Positions 42,827-45,897 of a stretch of DNA of 45,897 bases are shown in pieces. The notes under the pieces are model-generated. The model made no database searches, had not been told where the DNA came from, and saw only the letters and a program-made list of their open reading frames with translations. The stretch is taken from the NCBI GenBank assembly GCA_030602965.1, contig JAUVYS010000003.1:1-45897 (forward strand). Direction: 5' to 3'. Made by a program: the position numbers and the translations under genes. Position 1 is the stretch's first letter. Every line of letters starts with the position of its first letter. The DNA is from Candidatus Bathyarchaeota archaeon. Lineage in GTDB: Archaea; Thermoproteota; Bathyarchaeia; RBG-16-48-13; JAGMEO01.

Positions 42827-44146
42827 TTATGGGGTAAGTCGAAATCTGTCCCTTGGAAAAAGTGTAACTTCTCGAATATTATCTTTTCCAGTAACAATCA
42901 TCATAAATCTTTCCAAACCTAGGGCCCACCCTGCGTGCGGAGGCATTCCGTAGTCAAAGGTTTTTAGATGATATTCAAAGGATGATGGATCCAAACCTTG
43001 TTCTTTAAGTCGCTTTATTAACCGGTCTTTATTAGCTACACGCGTCCCGCCAGAAACAAGCTCAATCCAACCATACATGAGATCAAAAGCCTCACAAAGC
43101 CTTGGTTCATCTTCTCTTGGTTTTATATAGAATGGTTTAGATTCGGTAGGCCAATCCTTTATGAAATAAAATGTAGAATGTAATTTTGCCAAAGTCTTAA
43201 GCGAAGGAGTTGAAATATCCTCCCCCCAAGCGATACCGTCGTCTTCTTTTCGTAACTCTTCAATAATTTGATCGTACGTTAAAATCTCAAATGCCTTTTG
43301 AGGGATAATTATTTTTCGTTTCAAAACACCAAGCTGACTCTCACACTCAGTTTTCACTCTCTTTAATACATAACGGATCATTTCTTCCAGAGTATTCATT
43401 ACATCGTCGACTGTGACAAACGCTTCTTCTATGTCTATAGATATTGATTCACTGAGATGTCTTCTTGTACGTGATTCCTCAGCTCTAAAGATTGGACCGA
43501 TCTCAAAGACCTTTTCAAAATCACTTACTAGCTGTTCCTTGAACAGCTGAGGACTCTGGGCTAGAAACGCCTCTCTGTTAAAGTAGGCAATAGGAAAAAG
43601 AGACGCCCCACCTTCTGTGGCTGAAGCAATTATTTTCGGTGTAATTACTTCAAGAAAACCCTGTTCAGATAGAAAAGTTCTAATGGCACTTAAGACAATG
43701 TGCCGAATTTTGAAAATTGCTCTAGAAGTAGGTCTCCTCAAATCTAGAATTCGTGCATTTAAACGTACATCTATATCAGCTGGAACCCTTCCAGTTGGGT
43801 CTAATGGAAGAGGATGATGAGCTGGAGCTAAAACCTTGATCTCCTTTGGCACAATCTCTGCTCCCCTTGGAGCCTTCGCCATCTTTTTCACAATACCTTT
43901 TACTCCTATAACAGATTGCTTTTTTATCCCCGACATTTTCTTTATTATTTTTTGGTTGACTTCTTTACTAGGTGCTGTAATCTGGATTATTCCCTCTTTA
44001 TCTCTTAAAACTAGAAATTTTAGTCCGCCAAGATCCCTTATCTCTTCCACCCAACCAAATACTGTTATTTTTTCACCGTCTAGTTTAGGAGATATCTCAG
44101 ACGAGTAATGTGTTCTACGCCATTTTTCTAGAGGGTCATAATCCAC
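42827..44146 (-). CDS. aspS: Aspartyl-tRNA synthetase, archaeal type
   Basis: A class IIb synthetase of 439 residues without the bacterial GAD insert. The N-terminal OB fold binds the anticodon ([20 protein letters not shown]). Motif 2 is [17 protein letters not shown] and motif 3 is [30 protein letters not shown] and [13 protein letters not shown] are typical. Whether it also charges tRNA-Asn cannot be decided from this window. The Zn-ribbon/KH gene lies 6 bases upstream in the same operon. Confidence 0.96.
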   Translation of the reverse strand: MDYDPLEKWRRTHYSSEISPKLDGEKITVFGWVEEIRDLGGLKFLVLRDKEGIIQITAPSKEVNQKIIKKMSGIKKQSVIGVKGIVKKMAKAPRGAEIVPKEIKVLAPAHHPLPLDPTGRVPADIDVRLNARILDLRRPTSRAIFKIRHIVLSAIRTFLSEQGFLEVITPKIIASATEGGASLFPIAYFNREAFLAQSPQLFKEQLVSDFEKVFEIGPIFRAEESRTRRHLSESISIDIEEAFVTVDDVMNTLEEMIRYVLKRVKTECESQLGVLKRKIIIPQKAFEILTYDQIIEELRKEDDGIAWGEDISTPSLKTLAKLHSTFYFIKDWPTESKPFYIKPREDEPRLCEAFDLMYGWIELVSGGTRVANKDRLIKRLKEQGLDPSSFEYHLKTFDYGMPPHAGWALGLERFMMIVTGKDNIREVTLFPRDRFRLTP

Positions 44147-44152
44147 TTTTGT

Positions 44153-44668
44153 TCACCTTCTTTTCATTTCAAATTCTACTCTAATAGTTCTCCTTTGAAC
44201 TTTTTTCACAAGTTCTTTCAAAGTATTCATACTAACTGGTAGTCTTTTGGGTTGACCTGAAATAATCACTCTCGTCTCTGTTGTTCCATCTGGCAACCAT
44301 ATAGTGTTAAGCGATGTGATAGTCACAGGTGCTAAAAGATCTTCGAGAAATTTTCGAATACCCACTCCTTTTTCTATTATCCTGATGGTTTTTCCTGTTT
44401 TCTGACCTAGTTCCCTGAGGATTTTTCCACCATACCCTAAAAGATGGGGTAAATCTCCGGCTCCCACAAGAATTGCTAATACACCATTAGAGTCATACGC
44501 TTTATGGAAAGAAACTGTTTGAAGAGACGGATACTTATCTTGAAGGGTTATGAGTAGTCCGGCTACTTCTATATCAGTGTCAGTGATTTCGCTTGACATA
44601 GCTTTTTCTTGACATTTTGGGCATAGCACGCCACTCTTTAAGCAAAAATCGCATAGGGGAGTCTTCAA
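44153..44668 (-). CDS. Zn-ribbon and KH-domain RNA-binding protein (NusA-like)
   Basis: A 171-residue protein. Cys6, 9, 16 and 19 (CDFCLKSGVLCPKC) form an N-terminal zinc ribbon. The middle has a KH-type segment, LVGAGDLPHLLGYGGKILRE with the GxxG loop GYGG, then a region ending VKKVQRRTIRVEFEMKRR. Archaeal proteins of this kind are often annotated as transcription elongation factor NusA-like, but the function is unknown. The TTG at 44668 has a GAGG about 9 bases ahead. Its adjacency to aspS suggests co-transcription. Confidence 0.78.
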   Translation of the reverse strand: MKTPLCDFCLKSGVLCPKCQEKAMSSEITDTDIEVAGLLITLQDKYPSLQTVSFHKAYDSNGVLAILVGAGDLPHLLGYGGKILRELGQKTGKTIRIIEKGVGIRKFLEDLLAPVTITSLNTIWLPDGTTETRVIISGQPKRLPVSMNTLKELVKKVQRRTIRVEFEMKRR

Positions 44669-44719
44669 CCATAATTCCTCTTAAAAAAATGAGGGGGGGA
44701 ATAAAGTTTTGGTGATATT

Positions 44720-45001
44720 TTACTTTGATAATATGACTTCGATTGTGCTTACGTTGGAAATCCCGCCGTCTTCCACACGTTCTATCTGATCAGTTCCGAT
44801 CTTGATGTCTTTCACCTTAACATCCGATAGAAAACGGCGTCTCGTTATCTCTGCAACGTCAATAGCAGTTGATATTGCTCGACCGCGAGCTTTAAGCACA
44901 ACCTCTTCAGAGTTAAGTGTACTGAAACCGGTGATTACTGCAAGAACATAGTTCATTGTTGGTTTTCGACCTATAAATACAACATTTGATTTCTCTGACA
45001 T
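44720..45001 (-). CDS. albA: DNA/RNA-binding protein Alba
   Basis: A small archaeal chromatin protein. The 93-residue protein begins [20 protein letters not shown] and has [20 protein letters not shown], both typical. The first of the usual paired basic residues in the IGKKP segment is Arg here. The ATG at 45001 is preferred over the one at 45016. It ends 51 bases before the KH-protein gene, and is divergent from the HTH regulator at 45246. Confidence 0.95.
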   Translation of the reverse strand: MSEKSNVVFIGRKPTMNYVLAVITGFSTLNSEEVVLKARGRAISTAIDVAEITRRRFLSDVKVKDIKIGTDQIERVEDGGISNVSTIEVILSK

Positions 45002-45125
45002 TTTTGTTATCTCCATTGTCTTTTTGTTGTTTTAGACTCCTAATTATGTTTGAAAATAAATGCATTACGGTTTTCATTTTTGTGTAGCATTATGTAACGT
45101 ATCTGTATTACTCGAGGAAAATTAA

Positions 45126-45141
45126 GGTTTAAAATTAAACC
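45126..45141. promoter_or_regulatory. Inverted repeat beside a TATA box, upstream of the HTH-AsnC gene
   Basis: GGTTTAA-AA-TTAAACC is a perfect 7-base inverted repeat with a 2-base spacer. It touches a TATA-like element (TTTATAAG at 45142-45149) in the spacer between albA and the regulator gene. It could be an operator for that regulator or for albA. Low-complexity AT sequence makes chance possible. Confidence 0.4.
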
Positions 45142-45245
45142 TTTATAAGCTATTTAGTGTACATTTGAAGGAAAAATGTTTTCAAACGGAAAATAATTTT
45201 CAACAAACATCAGTGAGTTGTATTTTATAACGGGTGAATAATAAA

Positions 45246-45710
45246 ATGACAAGAGAGATTCTTTCTGGCAGACCTTTACGTCTATTACAAATGCTTTATG
45301 ATAGAAGTAAATCTATGACCGTTTTTACTGTTCGGATTAAACAGAGCGAGTTAGCAAATGAGTTAGGGATTACAAGACAGGCGTTAAATGTTCACCTAAG
45401 AAAGCTTCGAGAGAAAAGCTACATTAGAACTGGAAGAGGTTTCTTAGATATAACAGAAAGAGGTTTGAAAAGTTTAGGCTATTCTTCTAATCCTGCTTTT
45501 CTGTGCCTAAATATCTCACCAAACAACAGAGTGGAAGCATACAAAAGGATCTGTACTCTGCCTATACAGAGTGCTTTTAGAATAGCGGGAGATAGAGATG
45601 TTATAGTAATGGTTGAACGTGGACGACTTGATGAAATACTTAGTCAAATATCTCAAATAGATGGCGTAAAGGAAACCAGATCATATATAGCTTTAGAGTC
45701 TTTAAAATAG
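45246..45710 (+). CDS. Winged-helix regulator with C-terminal AsnC/Lrp-like ligand domain
   Basis: A 154-residue protein. The HTH region is RIKQSELANELGITRQALNV followed by HLRKLREKSYIRTGRGFLDI. The C-terminal half (AFRIAGDRDVIVMVERGRLD, EILSQISQIDGVKETRSYIA) has the pattern of the RAM/AsnC effector domain. This is an Lrp-like design, with a longer linker than usual. The ATG at 45246 has GGGTGA 8 bases before it; GTG 45234 overlaps that element. The ligand and targets are unknown. Confidence 0.82.
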   Translation: MTREILSGRPLRLLQMLYDRSKSMTVFTVRIKQSELANELGITRQALNVHLRKLREKSYIRTGRGFLDITERGLKSLGYSSNPAFLCLNISPNNRVEAYKRICTLPIQSAFRIAGDRDVIVMVERGRLDEILSQISQIDGVKETRSYIALESLK

Positions 45711-45761
45711 TATGAAACTTTTTATCTTTAACTTCAATTAATGCTTGAAAAGGAATGAACT

Positions 45762-45897
45762 ATGCCAATCACAGATCTTTATAAAAAAAGGATTGCACAG
45801 AAACATAAATTATATTTTAAAATATGTCGATCTTGCGGTGCTAGGAATGCGCCTAACGCGATAAAATGTCGCAAGTGCAGAGGAAAGAATCTACGAT
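45762..45897 (+). CDS. rpl40e: 50S ribosomal protein L40e, N-terminal part (cut by window edge)
   Basis: The first 45 codons are present: MPITDLYKKRIAQKHKLYFK, then CRSCGARNAPNAIKCRKCRG and KNLR. The four cysteines of the L40e zinc ribbon are all visible; only the last few residues are missing past the right edge. The ATG at 45762 is preceded by AGGAATGA. L40e is the archaeal form of the eukaryotic protein fused to ubiquitin; no ubiquitin part is present here. Confidence 0.9.
   Translation, partial: MPITDLYKKRIAQKHKLYFKICRSCGARNAPNAIKCRKCRGKNLR

Noticed and set aside
1-45897. CRISPR array, insertion sequence or integrated element
   Set aside because: No regularly spaced repeats, transposase, integrase or terminal inverted repeats were seen. 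Gene content is almost all core archaeal.

Overview
The window is archaeal. It carries r-proteins found only in archaea and eukaryotes (S6e, S28e, L7Ae, L24e, L18e, L37e, L40e), RNA polymerase subunits Rpo3 and Rpo10, aIF5B, Alba, Lsm, aCPSF1, proteasome subunits, Cdc48, Fen1 and sn-glycerol-1-phosphate dehydrogenase. The DNA is AT-rich. Many genes start with GTG or TTG, several with no room for a leader. The bacterial-looking r-protein and RNA polymerase genes are all of archaeal type. The gene order, a PsmB that lacks its catalytic threonine, and tRNA introns away from position 37/38 point to the TACK side of the archaea (Bathyarchaeia, Crenarchaeota or relatives). I cannot place it more precisely from the sequence alone.

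Layout. 1-3422 (minus): a translation operon, L7Ae-S28e-L24e-Ndk-aIF5B, with S6e cut by the window edge; upstream are GluRS and a DUF3467 protein. 5909-13759 (minus): one long run, rpo3-L18e-L13-S9-rpo10-S2-MEMO-mevalonate kinase-isopentenyl phosphate kinase-IPP isomerase-GGPP synthase. It joins transcription and translation genes to the isoprenoid lipid pathway. 13941-16394: a decayed ECF transporter S component, an AIR-synthase-related protein, and lsm-L37e followed by intron-bearing tRNA-Ala and tRNA-Val. 16478-23840: a PUA protein, the termination factor aCPSF1 next to catalytic PsmB, G1P dehydrogenase, UPF0179, an FKBP, a SAM hydrolase-type protein, a parvulin and NadM.

23880-24459 holds a broken O6-alkylguanine-DNA methyltransferase gene. 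24509-31278 groups RNA and cofactor genes: RtcA, a Nog1-like GTPase, DUF504/MJ1316, the non-catalytic PsmB, Taw1, translin, endonuclease V, the HTH-riboflavin kinase (RbkR) and FAD synthase RibL. A third intron-bearing tRNA (Lys) and a probable membrane-anchor gene remnant follow. 31943-45897: Trm5, DUF371, an HTH regulator with paired operator-like palindromes before cdc48, a small winged-helix gene, fen1, Pcm, aEF1-beta, a Zn-ribbon protein, geranylgeranyl reductase, Pth2, TruD, MTA phosphorylase, AspRS, a Zn-ribbon/KH protein, Alba, an HTH-AsnC-like regulator and a truncated L40e.

Links between genes. Trm5 makes m1G37, the substrate of Taw1 in wyosine synthesis. RibK and RibL together turn riboflavin into FAD. 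Mevalonate kinase, IPK, Idi2, GGPP synthase, G1P dehydrogenase and geranylgeranyl reductase are successive parts of archaeal lipid synthesis. No CRISPR array, insertion sequence, rRNA gene or prophage was seen. The unusual points are three tRNA genes that all carry non-canonical introns, two clear and one possible decayed gene, a proteasome beta subunit with Ala at the nucleophile position, and a duplicated operator upstream of cdc48.
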